Positions 28,033 through 37,600 of a stretch of 64,000 bases of DNA are shown in pieces. Each line of letters opens with the position of its first letter. Position 1 is the stretch's first letter. The stretch comes from Ignavibacteriota bacterium (lineage in GTDB: Bacteria; Bacteroidota; Ignavibacteria; SZUA-365): NCBI GenBank assembly GCA_016218045.1, contig JACRFB010000012.1, positions 106,533 through 170,532 of the forward strand, written 5' to 3'. The notes under the pieces were generated by a model that was not told the DNA's origin, made no database searches, and saw only the letters and a program-made list of their open reading frames with translations. The translations under genes and the position numbers were made by a program.

Positions 28033-30552
28033 ATGAAGGCTGTCATCATGGCCGGCGGGTTCGGCACCCGCCTGCGTCCGTTGACCTGCAACATCCCGAA
28101 GCCCATGGTGCCGATGCTGAACAGGCCGATGATGCATCACATCGTCGAGCTGTTGAAGCGGCACGGGTTCGACGACATCGTCTCGCTGTTGTTTTATCAT
28201 CCCGCGGCCATCCGCAACTTCTTCGGCGACGGGCACGATTTCGGCATCACGATGCAGTACATGCAGGCCGAGGCCGATTTCGGCACCGCGGGCAGCGTGC
28301 GTAACGCGGCCGAGAAGCTCGGCGACGGGCGCGTGCTCATCATCAGCGGCGACGTGTTGACGGATTTCGACCTCAGCGCGGCGATGCGCTACCACGAGGA
28401 GAAGGGCGCCGACGCGACACTGGTCCTCACCCGCGTGCCCAATCCTCTGCAGTTCGGCGTCGTGATCGTCGACGACGAGGGGAACATCACACGTTTCCTC
28501 GAGAAGCCGTCCTGGGGTGAAGTGTTCAGCGACACCATCAACACGGGCATCTACATTCTCGAACACCACGTGCTGGATCTGATTCCCTACAAGCAGGATT
28601 TCGACTTCAGCAAGAATCTCTTCCCGCTCATGATGCAGGAGGGACTGAAGCTCTGCGGGTATATCGCCGAGGGGTACTGGCGCGACGTCGGCACACTGAA
28701 CGAGTATCAGGAGGCGTCGATGGATTTCCTCGCGGGCAAGGTCGGTCTCGACAAGCCCGGGATCGCGCAGGGGTCGGCCGTGGTGGGCACCGAGGTGCAG
28801 TGGCAGCCCGCGAATGTGATTATCGGCGGAACCGTCGTGTTGGGCGACCGCGCGCGTGTCGCCGACACCGCCCGCCTCACCAACTCGGTGATCGGCAGGG
28901 ATGTCGACGTGGCCGCGGGCGCGGTGATACAGAACTCCGTGATCTGGGACGGGTGCCGCATCGACGAGAACGTGCATATTTCGGATTCGGTGATCGGATA
29001 CGAGACGGCCGTATACACGGGCGCAACAATCGCCGAGAACGTCTTCATCAGCGACCGATGCACGATCGGCCGCGAGGCCTATCTGCAGCCGAACATCAAA
29101 CTCTGGCCCGACAAGGTGGTGGAGGACGGCGCGACGTTGTCGAAGAGTCTGGTGTGGGAAGACAAGTGGCTGAAGGAACTCTTCACCGACGCGCGCATCA
29201 CCGGCATCACCAACATCGAAATGACTCCCGAGTTCGGGGCCAAGGTCGGCGCGGCGCTCGGTGCGGTGGTGGGGCAGGGACGCCTCGTGCTGTCGAGCCG
29301 CGATCCCGACAATGCGAGCCGCATGCTCAAGCGCGCGATCACCTGCGGACTGATGTCGGCCGGCGTCTCGATCGTCGACATGCAGACCTCCTCCATTCCC
29401 ATGGTGCGGCAGGAGCTGCGCAACGGGCGCTGCGCCGCGGGGTTCCACGTCCGCAAATCCCCCTTCGACAAGCGGTCGATGGACGTGATCTTTTTCGACG
29501 GCAGCGGCAAGGATCTCGCGACCGCGCGCACGAAGGCCATCGAGCGGCAGTTCTTCTCGGAGGACTTCACCCGCGCCGACTACTCGTCGATCGGATCCAT
29601 CTCCTTCCCCGAAAGGACGACGGAGACCTATCGCAGCCGCATCTTTGCAACACTCGACCGGCAGGTCATCAAGAGCCGCGCGTTCAACGCCGTGGTGGAC
29701 TATTCCTACGGCATCGCCTCCACCGTGTTCCCGAACATTTTGGGCGACATCGGCACACAGGTGGTGAGTCTCAACGCGTACATCGATCCCGACAAACTGA
29801 CACGCAGCACCGAGGAATTCCAGGCGGCGTGTGAGCACATCTCGGGCATCGTTCGCTCCCTGTCCTACGACACCGGTTTCCTTATCGACGCCGGGGCCGA
29901 GAAGATATTTGTCGCCGACGAGGCGGGGCGTTTTCTGCCCGACGACCGTCTGCTCGCCATCGTTGCGAAGCTCGTTCTCGAGGCGGCACGCCGCAGCGGA
30001 ACACCCGTGAAGAAGTTCGGCTGTCCCGTCACCGGCACGGGCGTGATGGACCTGCTGGCCGCGGAATACGGCGCGGAACTGGTCCGCACGCAGACGACAC
30101 ATCTCGGCATGATGAACGCCGTGATCGACGATCCGGAACTCGCCTTTGTCGGCGGCACGCGCGGCGGATTCATCTTCCCGCAGTTCTCCTTCGCAACCGA
30201 CGCCATGTACAGCATCGTGAAACTGCTCGAGCTGATGGCGGCAACCGGATGGAAACTTGGCGACGTAAACGCGCAGCTCGAGGTCCTGCATACGGCGCAG
30301 AAGGACGTACACTGCGACTGGGACGCGAAGGGCCGCGTCATGCGCTACGCCATGCGCGACAGCGAGCAGCAGCAGCGTGTGCTCATTGACGGAATCAAGA
30401 TTGTGTTCGACGTGCGCAACTGGGTGCTTCTGCTCCCGAGCAAGGAGACGACGCTGTTCCACATCTACGTTGAGGCCGAGAGTCCCGAGCGCGCGCGCGC
30501 GATCGCCGAGGAATATGAATCGAAAGTTGTGCAATGGCGCGATAATGCGTAG
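28033..30552 (+). CDS. Nucleotidyltransferase/phosphomannomutase-like fusion (GDP-mannose pyrophosphorylase type)
   Basis: 839 residues in three parts. Residues about 1-235 are a sugar-nucleotidyltransferase with GGFGTRLRPLT. Residues about 250-365 are left-handed beta-helix hexapeptide repeats (NSVIGRDVDVAAGAVIQNSVIWDG). Residues about 380-835 resemble an alpha-phosphohexomutase. The catalytic phosphoserine loop of that family (TASHNP) is replaced by AGFHVRKSP around residues 469-477, so mutase activity is doubtful. It probably makes GDP-mannose or a related sugar nucleotide for surface glycans. The ATG at 28033 is preferred (TGAGGATC upstream) over an earlier in-frame start. Confidence 0.85.
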   Translation: MKAVIMAGGFGTRLRPLTCNIPKPMVPMLNRPMMHHIVELLKRHGFDDIVSLLFYHPAAIRNFFGDGHDFGITMQYMQAEADFGTAGSVRNAAEKLGDGRVLIISGDVLTDFDLSAAMRYHEEKGADATLVLTRVPNPLQFGVVIVDDEGNITRFLEKPSWGEVFSDTINTGIYILEHHVLDLIPYKQDFDFSKNLFPLMMQEGLKLCGYIAEGYWRDVGTLNEYQEASMDFLAGKVGLDKPGIAQGSAVVGTEVQWQPANVIIGGTVVLGDRARVADTARLTNSVIGRDVDVAAGAVIQNSVIWDGCRIDENVHISDSVIGYETAVYTGATIAENVFISDRCTIGREAYLQPNIKLWPDKVVEDGATLSKSLVWEDKWLKELFTDARITGITNIEMTPEFGAKVGAALGAVVGQGRLVLSSRDPDNASRMLKRAITCGLMSAGVSIVDMQTSSIPMVRQELRNGRCAAGFHVRKSPFDKRSMDVIFFDGSGKDLATARTKAIERQFFSEDFTRADYSSIGSISFPERTTETYRSRIFATLDRQVIKSRAFNAVVDYSYGIASTVFPNILGDIGTQVVSLNAYIDPDKLTRSTEEFQAACEHISGIVRSLSYDTGFLIDAGAEKIFVADEAGRFLPDDRLLAIVAKLVLEAARRSGTPVKKFGCPVTGTGVMDLLAAEYGAELVRTQTTHLGMMNAVIDDPELAFVGGTRGGFIFPQFSFATDAMYSIVKLLELMAATGWKLGDVNAQLEVLHTAQKDVHCDWDAKGRVMRYAMRDSEQQQRVLIDGIKIVFDVRNWVLLLPSKETTLFHIYVEAESPERARAIAEEYESKVVQWRDNA

Positions 30553-30557
30553 ATTCG
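30527..30557 (+). promoter_or_regulatory. Bacteroidota-type promoter of the PTS IIA-like gene
   Basis: TTG (30527-30529), 20 bp, TAGATTCG (30550-30557), about 33 bp before the ATG. The -7 element touches the end of the preceding gene (stop at 30552). Confidence 0.55.
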
Positions 30558-30589
30558 TGAATCATTTGTCGTATTGACGACGAGACCCA

Positions 30590-31060
30590 ATGAAAATCAG
30601 CAGCATACTCAACGAAGAACTCATCAGCGTCAAGATTGCGGGCGAGTCGAAGGAAGACGTGATCAACGCGATCATACAGCTCGCGGCGTCGTCTCCCAAG
30701 GTGAAGGACCTCGAGAAGGTCCGCCAGGCGATCTTCGAGCGCGAGAAGATCATGTCGACCGGTGTCGGCAAGGGCTTCGCGATTCCGCACGGCAAGACCG
30801 ACGCTGTGTCCGACATCGTCGCGGCCTTCGGCATCACAGAACAGCCGATCGATTACGAGGCCCTCGATCACGAGCCCGTCCGTCTCCTGTTTCTGCTCAT
30901 CGGAAAGGACAGCCTGGTCGGCGCGCACATCAAGCTGCTCAGCCGCATCTCGCGGCTTATGAACAAGGAAGAACTGCGCAACCGCCTCTTGCAGGCGGCG
31001 AGTTCGAGCGAAGTGCTCGAGATACTGCGCGAAGAGGAGATGAACTACCTCGACGTATAA
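30590..31060 (+). CDS. PTS EIIA-type (fructose/nitrogen class) phosphocarrier protein
   Basis: 156 residues, one EIIA-2 domain. The phosphorylated His is His67 in GFAIPHGKTDAV. The second conserved part reads EPVRLLFLLIGKDSLVGAHIKLLSRISRL. A stand-alone EIIA with no sugar-specific IIB or IIC partner nearby suggests a regulatory role like PtsN (EIIA-Ntr), possibly linking metabolism to sigma-54 functions, but this is inference. It has its own promoter and terminator, so it appears monocistronic. Confidence 0.88.
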   Translation: MKISSILNEELISVKIAGESKEDVINAIIQLAASSPKVKDLEKVRQAIFEREKIMSTGVGKGFAIPHGKTDAVSDIVAAFGITEQPIDYEALDHEPVRLLFLLIGKDSLVGAHIKLLSRISRLMNKEELRNRLLQAASSSEVLEILREEEMNYLDV

Positions 31061-31082
31061 TCCGCAGTGTAGCACGAAACCG

Positions 31083-31117
31083 CAGGGCATGCTCGCGAGG
31101 GCATGCCCTGTTTTGTT
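31083..31117 (+). terminator. Rho-independent terminator after the PTS IIA-like gene
   Basis: Perfect 10-bp stem CAGGGCATGC (31083-31092) / GCATGCCCTG (31101-31110) with an 8-nt loop, followed by TTTTGTT. It starts 22 bp after the stop codon. Confidence 0.85.
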
Positions 31118-31141
31118 CCGCGCAGGCGATTCCCAACTGCA

Positions 31142-31172
31142 TTGTCGAATTTCCACCGCGTTTTGTACCTTG
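31142..31172 (+). promoter_or_regulatory. Bacteroidota-type promoter of the 131-residue protein and lgt
   Basis: TTG (31142-31144), 21 bp, TACCTTG (31166-31172), about 52 bp before the ATG at 31225 and just past the preceding terminator. Confidence 0.6.
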
Positions 31173-31224
31173 CAAAGATGTTGAAAACCACCTCTGTTTT
31201 TCCTCCACACCGGCTCGGACGCGT

Positions 31225-31620
31225 ATGTTCCCCCGCATAGACAAGGGGCCCATCGAATACACGCTTGACGTCTACCGCGCGTTCAATCCGCGCGAGAAGA
31301 GGGAGTGTGTGCGTTTCCATTTCCACACGGTCGAGGAATTCAACCATTTCCGCTACGAGATCACCGTCGAGCAGCGTGTTGCGGGCAAACGCATCGAACT
31401 CACGCTCAAGGGACTGCGCGCGCGGGGCATGCTGCTGCCGGCTTCGGGGAGCGCGGAGGGCATGGTGGACCTGTTCGACCTGACCGGCCGATACGACGTC
31501 GCGCTGATTAAGCCCGGTCCGGTGACCAACGAATGCGTGATTCATGTGACAGACTCAAGCGTCCGTATCGTCACAGCAGTGCCGAAACGCGGCGCATTCA
31601 TAGAAGTGCACACGCGGTGA
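31225..31620 (+). CDS. Conserved-looking small protein of unknown function
   Basis: 131 residues, no signal peptide or membrane segment. Beta-rich and charged, with 'CVRFHFHTVEEFNHFRYEI' in the first half and 'GFERGAF'-free C terminus ending AVPKRGAFIEVHTR. No family was recognised. The ATG at 31225 follows a terminator and a promoter. The same frame is open further upstream, but that part crosses the terminator hairpin. It lies 4 bp before lgt and is probably co-transcribed with it. Confidence 0.6.
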   Translation: MFPRIDKGPIEYTLDVYRAFNPREKRECVRFHFHTVEEFNHFRYEITVEQRVAGKRIELTLKGLRARGMLLPASGSAEGMVDLFDLTGRYDVALIKPGPVTNECVIHVTDSSVRIVTAVPKRGAFIEVHTR

Positions 31621-31624
31621 CACG

Positions 31625-32458
31625 ATGTACCCTGAACTTCTGAAAATCGGCCCGATCACGATCTACAGCTACGGCCTCATGCTGGGGATCGCCTTCCTCG
31701 TCGGCAATCTTTTGCTCACCGCGGAATTGCGGCGGCTCGGACGTGATCCAGGTCTGGCAACCACTGTCACCATGCTCGGCCTTATCGGCGGCGTGGCGGG
31801 TGCCAAGCTGTTTCACATCCTTGAGAACTGGAGCGAATTCCTCGCGCGGCCGACCGAGACCCTGTTCTCGTCGGGAGGGCTCACGTTTTACGGCGGTTTT
31901 CTGCTTGCGACGCTGTTCATCTTTCTCTACTTCCGCTCGCGGAAACTCTCGCTGCTGTCCTTTGCCGATGTAGCCGCGCCCGCGCTTGCCATCGGCTATG
32001 GTTTCGGCCGCGTCGGGTGCCAGCTCGCGGGAGACGGCGACTACGGCATCCCCACGGACCTGCCTTGGGCAATGACATATCCCCACGGAACAGTGCCGAC
32101 ATTATCGAGCATCAACACGCAGCTCGCCGACGCCTACGCGCGCATCTTCCCCGGGCAGCCCATTCCCGCCGACATCCCGGTGCATCCGGCGCCCGTGTAC
32201 GAAATACTGCTGGCGACCGCGTTGTTCCTGTTCCTGTATCTGCGCCGCACAAAGACGCTGGCGCCGGGGAATCAGTTCGGCTGGTTTCTGGTGCTGCATG
32301 GCACGGCGCGTTTCCTGGTGGAGTTCATCCGGCTCAACCCGCTGCTTTTTGCCGGCCTCTCGCAGGCGCAGCTCGTGTCGCTGGGCCTCATCATCTGGGG
32401 CATCTATCTGCTGATGCGCGGCCGGAATCTCCCCGAACCCGCGCAGCGCAAACGCTGA
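31625..32458 (+). CDS. lgt: Prolipoprotein diacylglyceryl transferase
   Basis: 277 residues with about seven membrane segments. It attaches diacylglycerol from phosphatidylglycerol to the lipobox Cys of prolipoproteins. The typical start is ITIYSYGLMLGIAFLVG, and GLTFYGGFL aligns with the conserved 'GG' region. GRVGCQLAGDGDYG is the Bacteroidota form of the Lgt signature. Late 'FLVEFIRLNPLLF' carries the conserved Arg. Together with lnt at 60730 it covers two of the three lipoprotein-maturation steps; no lspA is in the window. Confidence 0.93.
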   Translation: MYPELLKIGPITIYSYGLMLGIAFLVGNLLLTAELRRLGRDPGLATTVTMLGLIGGVAGAKLFHILENWSEFLARPTETLFSSGGLTFYGGFLLATLFIFLYFRSRKLSLLSFADVAAPALAIGYGFGRVGCQLAGDGDYGIPTDLPWAMTYPHGTVPTLSSINTQLADAYARIFPGQPIPADIPVHPAPVYEILLATALFLFLYLRRTKTLAPGNQFGWFLVLHGTARFLVEFIRLNPLLFAGLSQAQLVSLGLIIWGIYLLMRGRNLPEPAQRKR

Positions 32459-32530
32459 GCCCTGCGGCCGCCGCGCAGTACGGTAACCTCTCCATCACCT
32501 CACGCACCGAACACAGGACACATACTCTTC

Positions 32531-33976
32531 ATGCGCTCCATCCTCCTCGCCCTCCTCGCTGTCATTCTTCTCGCGCTTCCCTTGTCCGCGCAAAAGCGGA
32601 AACGGACCGCCACGGCGCCTCCGCGCGCGGCCGTCACCTACCCGATGCCGGCGGTGCGCACCGACTCGATGGCCAACGGAATGCGTGTGCTGCATGCGCG
32701 TGTGAACAACGTGCCCGTGGTCGAGGTGAACCTCATGATCGACGCGGGAATCAATCGCGAGGCGGCGGGCGAGGAGGGGCTTGCGCAGTTGACGAGCCGC
32801 CTGCTGTTTGCCGGCACGCCCACGCGGCGCCGCGCCGACATCATCAGCCAGTTGTCGACCATCGGCGCGACGATGAGCACCTACACCACGCGTGAATACT
32901 CGCAGGTGTATCTGCGCTGTCTCACGCGGCATCTGCCGCGCGCCCTCGACGTGATGGCCGACATCGTGATGAACGCCGGCTTCCCGGCGGGCGAGGTGAA
33001 CCGCGAATCGCAGCGGCTGCAGCAGGCGATGGCGGGTTGGGACCCCAACGCCGGTGAGCGCGCGTCCCTGGAACTCTTCTCGGCGCTCTACGGACCGCGG
33101 CATGCGCTCGCACGCCCGCTGCTCGGAGGCCAGAACGCGCTGAGCGGCATCGGTCCGGCCGACGTGCAGCGATATCATCGCACCTGGTACCGGCCCGAGC
33201 ACGCCACACTTTCGGTGGCCGGCAATGTGGATCCGGGCATACTCGTGACACTCGTCAAGGACCGCTTCGGCGCATGGACGCGCGGCAACAAGGCGGCCGC
33301 AGCCGAAGCCGAGAAAATGCCGGTGAATAAAGATCCGGAAATCCGGATCATCGACAACGCGACACAGGCGTTCGCCCAGATACGATGGGGCGTTAAGGCC
33401 TGCGGCCGCGCCGACGCGCTCTTTGTGCCCACGCTGGTCATGAACCAGATACTCGGCGGCGGACGCGGATCGCGCCTGCAACGGAAACTCTGGGATGAAC
33501 ATCCCGTGCTTCCATCGTTCTTTTCCACCTACGGCGTGTACGGACGCGGCGGCAGCATCGTCCTGGGCGGATCCGCTCCCGCGGCGCGCATCGACAGTGT
33601 GCTGCTGTGGATGGACGAAGCAATTCACGACATGGTGCAGCGTCCTCCAACGGATACGGAACTCGCCGCAGCGAAGAGGGAATTGACACGCAATCTCGAG
33701 TTCATGTACGAGACCAACAAGAAAATGCAGGAGCAGCTTCTCGACGTGGTGGTGTACGGCATCTCGCCCGAACTCGTGCGCGGTTTCGGAGACGCGGTGC
33801 AGCGTGTGAGCGCGGCCGAGGTACAACGCGCAGCCCGCGAGGCCTTTTCAGGCACGCGCCGCGTCATCGCCATCAACGGCAACGCCGGGTTATTTGTCGA
33901 GGCGCTGAAAGCGCGCTACCGCGGTCAGGTCACACTCAGCACGCACGACGGCGTACCGGGATCGCAGGGCGAATAG
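32531..33976 (+). CDS. Exported M16-like (pitrilysin family) protein lacking the zinc site
   Basis: 481 residues. The signal peptide ends PLSA before Gln21. Two M16 domains are seen, the second with 'GRGSRLQRKLWDE', and YRPEHATLSVAGNVDPG marks the end of the first. The inverted zinc motif HxxEH expected in GLAHFLEHMLF-type sequences reads GLAQLTSRLLF here (Gln86, Ser89, Arg90), so the protein cannot bind zinc in the usual way. Such members normally pair with an active M16 partner. None is in the window. It starts 72 bp after lgt. Confidence 0.85.
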   Translation: MRSILLALLAVILLALPLSAQKRKRTATAPPRAAVTYPMPAVRTDSMANGMRVLHARVNNVPVVEVNLMIDAGINREAAGEEGLAQLTSRLLFAGTPTRRRADIISQLSTIGATMSTYTTREYSQVYLRCLTRHLPRALDVMADIVMNAGFPAGEVNRESQRLQQAMAGWDPNAGERASLELFSALYGPRHALARPLLGGQNALSGIGPADVQRYHRTWYRPEHATLSVAGNVDPGILVTLVKDRFGAWTRGNKAAAAEAEKMPVNKDPEIRIIDNATQAFAQIRWGVKACGRADALFVPTLVMNQILGGGRGSRLQRKLWDEHPVLPSFFSTYGVYGRGGSIVLGGSAPAARIDSVLLWMDEAIHDMVQRPPTDTELAAAKRELTRNLEFMYETNKKMQEQLLDVVVYGISPELVRGFGDAVQRVSAAEVQRAAREAFSGTRRVIAINGNAGLFVEALKARYRGQVTLSTHDGVPGSQGE

Positions 33977-34060
33977 CCGTGTGACCTTGTGGGAAGCAGG
34001 ACCAGGCGGGGGCAACTCGGGGCTCGCGGTGCGATTAGAAGTGTGACCATCTGAAAAAGC

Positions 34061-34089
34061 AAGACCCGGCGGGAGCAGCGCCGGGTCCT
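34061..34089. terminator. Bidirectional terminator between the M16-like gene and the sigma-54 unit
   Basis: 9-bp perfect stem GACCCGGCG (34063-34071) / CGCCGGGTC (34079-34087) with a 7-nt loop. On the minus strand it is followed by TTGCTTTTTC, a good tail for the small gene ending at 34130. On the plus strand the tail is weak (CTGTGTT). Confidence 0.7.
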
Positions 34090-34129
34090 GTGTTCAGGAG
34101 TATATGGAAAAAATCGGTAGGGACGAGAA

Positions 34130-34393
34130 TCAGATAACCTTCACCGTGTAGTCGTCGGCCATTTCGTCTATCATGATGCGAACGGTGTCAGCGCCATCGG
34201 TGTACGTCCAGCGCTCAAAGTCCACAGGACATACGCCGTACACTTTCATTTCGTCTTGAAACACGCGGATCAGCCACGTGAACGACGCGCGCGAAACCAG
34301 CAGCGCGTGCGGCTTCATCCGCATGATGTGGCGGAAGGAGGCGAGCTGTTCCTGTACAGTGTTGAGAAGGTCGAAATGTTGCTGCTTGATCAC
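34130..34393 (-). CDS. Small protein of unknown function under a sigma-54 promoter
   Basis: 87 residues from a GTG at 34393, preceded by AAAGGAAG at a good distance. A longer open frame exists upstream but would run through the promoter. The sequence starts VIKQQHFDLLNTVQEQL, has a helical first half (RHIMRMKPHALLVSRASF), and ends with an acidic stretch, MIDEMADDYTVKVI. There is no signal peptide or known domain. It is bounded by terminators on both sides and appears to be its own transcription unit. Its function is not known, and its regulation implies an activator of the NtrC family. Confidence 0.7.
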   Translation of the reverse strand: MIKQQHFDLLNTVQEQLASFRHIMRMKPHALLVSRASFTWLIRVFQDEMKVYGVCPVDFERWTYTDGADTVRIMIDEMADDYTVKVI

Positions 34394-34620
34394 GGGGTAC
34401 TTCCTTTCTGGTGTTCTGCCCCTTTGTTTGCAAGAGCCGTGCCAGAAGGGAAAATCAGCGTTTCCAGCAAGAATAAAGCATTTTCGACTGCCGTACGCCC
34501 GCCCGCGGCTATTTTCTGCATCACTGCGTGCATCCCACTTCACACACGCGAGCACCACATGGGGAATGTTCGCTGTGTGTGCGCAGGTTCATGCGCGGGG
34601 AAGACGGATTTCCCGTGGAG
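34394..34620. other. Non-coding upstream region of the sigma-54 unit
   Basis: About 225 bp between the small gene and the next terminator. It holds the sigma-54 promoter near its left end. The rest is the place where enhancer sites for an NtrC-type activator would be expected. I saw no clear palindromic enhancer by eye. Confidence 0.5.
34429..34444 (-). promoter_or_regulatory. Sigma-54 (RpoN) promoter
   Basis: The minus strand reads TGGCACGGCTCTTGCA, an exact match to the sigma-54 consensus TGGCACR-N4-TTGCW, with -24 GG and -12 GC in the right register. Transcription would start near 34418, about 25 bp before the GTG of the 87-residue gene and just upstream of its ribosome-binding site. Confidence 0.85.
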
Positions 34621-34621
34621 C

Positions 34622-34655
34622 AAAAAAAAAGTCCCGCCGAAGCGGGACCTTTTTT
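34622..34655. terminator. Strong bidirectional rho-independent terminator
   Basis: GTCCCGC (34631-34637), loop CGAA, GCGGGAC (34642-34648), flanked by nine A on the left and CTTTTTT on the right. On the minus strand it lies 13 bp after the stop of the large T9SS gene and is followed by nine T. Confidence 0.92.
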
Positions 34656-34667
34656 CGGATGTCCTGA

Positions 34668-37600
34668 TTATTTCGACAGCGTCATACGAATCGTCCGCAC
34701 GGCGTTTCCGGCGCGCAGGACGGCCGTGTACACGCCGCTGGGGTGATCACCCGCATCGAAGGTTACTGCGTGATTGCCGGCCTCCTGAATGCCCTTGTAG
34801 AGGGTTTCCACGGGGCGACCCAGCGCGTCGAACACTTCGACCGTCACCTGGCCCGAGACGGGGAGGGTGTAACGGATCAGCGTCGACGGATTGAACGGAT
34901 TCGGATAGTTCTGATGCAGGACGTATTCGCCCGGCGCGGCGGGAAGCTCCGTCGAGTTTTCGATGTCGAAGGTGACGATGTCTTCGTCGGAGTGGATGCC
35001 GTCGGTGCCGATGATTTTTAGCTTGTAGCCGCGGCCCTTCGGCGCGCGGATGATCGATTCGGTGAGCTGCGATTCGAAGGCGATAAGCTTCCACGTCAGG
35101 CCGCCGTCGGTGCTGAAGTACACCGTGTACCAGAATTCGGTGTCGCCGTCGGGATCGGTCGCGCCCCAGCGGGCGATGAAGGATCCGCCCTCGGGCACCT
35201 TGTCGCTGTTTTTCGGATACGTGAAGGAAACAACCGGGGGATTCGCCGAGACGTTGCGCTCGATCACCACCTGATTGTCCTTTGTCACCACCACCTTGCG
35301 GACCTGATCGTTGAAAGGCATCACAAACGCGAAGTACTCCTTCTCGAAGAACGGCTGGTCGGCCGCTTCATCGAGGCCGAGAGCCGTGAAGGTCGGACGG
35401 TAGTAGTAACGCGCGAGTTCGGTTCCGTTGCCGTCGAGGGTCTTGAAGATGTGTGTCGCCCAGGCCGAATCGACCATGTTCGACGCGGTCGCGTTGTCGA
35501 GTGTCATCCACGGGCCGAACGTGAAGGCCTTGGTGGTGGAATCGACGCTGCCCTCGATGAACACGCCCTTCGCCACAGTGGGCTTGCTGAACGAGCCACC
35601 ATTGCCGCGGAAGGTGTGGAAGGTGTTCTGCAGTTTCGCATGGTCGACGTCGCAGATCCAGATGTTGAATTTGTTCGATTCGCCCGGGATCTTCGTGTTG
35701 CCCATGAAGCAGTAGGCCTTCTGGAGATACCCCACCTTGTTCTTGAGTCCGTAGTGGATGATGCGGAGCGAGAACGGATCGACGGCCTCGTACACTTCCT
35801 TGCCGACAAAGTAGTTGTAATACTCTTCCTGCGTGTCGGGGTCGGTGCTGCCGAAATCATGCCTGCGCAGGCCGAAGGAGTGTCCGAGCGAGTGGGCGAG
35901 ATACTTGTAACTCTGCGCGCTCACCAGCATGAGGTCGTAAATGCCCGACCAGCTCAGCGTCTGCGACAGACGATGCGGGAAGTCGATGGGATGCAGGCGC
36001 GTGCCGAACCAGTCGCGATCCACCGCGAAGACGTAGCGGTCGTACGCGGGCTGTGACATGCGGAGCTGCTTGTAGGACTTCATCAGGTAATACTGCCAGG
36101 TCTCCGCGCGGAGCGTGTCGGGATTGAGCCAACTGTAATCCGCAACCGTGCTGTCGGTCGTGAATGAAATCTGGCCCGCGTTCATCGGCCAGGACGATTC
36201 GATGAACGACTTTGTCGTATCGGTCGTGCGGCGCATGAACTCGAGTCGGTTTCTGGAGAAGCCGTCGATGGCCTGCACAAAGACGTTGGCCCCCGAGGTG
36301 CCCTCGTTGCCCCACTTTGTTGCCGCGACGGTGAATGGGACGGATATATCGTTGTTGGTCTCTATCGGCTCGACGACGCGACCTTTCGGATTCTGCGCAT
36401 CGGTGGGATCGACAGTCACAACCACCTGATAACTGCCGACGCCGAGTCCGGTTTCATTGATCGGGAAGTACAGCGTGGGGGATTCGCCCTTCGGGAGATT
36501 GATTTCCGTGAGCGGATTCTCGAGCTGGTACTCGAGGCCGAGACTCTTGTTGTCGAACACGTAGAAGGTGTCGTACACGTGATTGTTGACGGTCACATGC
36601 ACCTTGAACTTGGTGGTGACCGGCTCCTCGGTGTAGAGCATGGCCTTCACCATGAAGGGTTTGTTGGCGGTCAGCGATGTTTCACCTGTGATCGCCTGCT
36701 GCACGTAGGCCTCCTGCACCTGCAGGTCGGAACCGGAGGGTTCGCTCACCATCAGGATGTAGGCCATCTGAATGCACTGGATGCTGGTGAAGTACACTTC
36801 GGCCGAGATTGCCGTGCGGTACTCGACCGGGATTTTCACCGACAGGGTGCACATGCCGTTGGCGTCCATCGTCAGCGTGCCTTTCTGCACTTCCTTGCCG
36901 AGCACACGCACGAGGTAGTCGACCGTTGCGCCCGCGGAATCCTGCTCGGTGATCACGTTCCAGAAATGGCCCGTGAAGACCACCTCATCCTCGCCGTCGG
37001 CGATGATGTTTTTCTTGCTCGGGGAGATGTCGAACCAATACGACGTGGCCGGATACTTCGCGCGAAGGAAGGGATCGAAACGCGCTGCGCGGCCGAGCCG
37101 TTCGGACGAGGTCGGTCCCGTGCAGTTGCCCCAGTAGTTTTTCGTGACGTCGATCGTGTCGGTCTTGACGGTCGACAGGATCAGCGAGAGCTGTTCCTCG
37201 CGCTGGAATTCGTTGAAATTGATGCGCACCTTTTTCACGTCGGCGGAATCGAAGCCGCCCGCGATCGACGAGAGTGTCAGCGTGGTGCCGTATTCCATCG
37301 TGTTGAATTCGACCACGGACTGGTTGCTGATGTTCAGGCTCGAGTTGCTTGTGCCGCCCTTGAATGTCGAGTTGCGGCACGAGGTGGGCTCGTTGATCGG
37401 ACGCAGGTTCAACTGTCCGTTGCTGCGGAACATGCTGTTCGTCACGTCGGTCGCCGTCAGCACGCCGTCGTACTCGATGGTCATGCGGTCGGCGCGGATG
37501 GCGCCGATCATCTGGCACTCGTCGCGCACGGTGGTGAGCGATACATCCATCATGTTGTGGTCGTGCACAAAATACGAGAAGTCGTTCCGGCCCTGATCCG

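Noticed and set aside
27892..30534. An 880-codon open frame antisense to the pyrophosphorylase fusion gene
   Set aside because: Its translation is Arg/His/Val-rich low-complexity sequence without domains. It mirrors a clearly coding gene and is a by-product of high GC.
31083..31117. Coding potential through the terminator upstream of the 31225 gene
   Set aside because: A frame is open from 30574, but it runs antiphase through the PTS IIA gene and across a perfect terminator.
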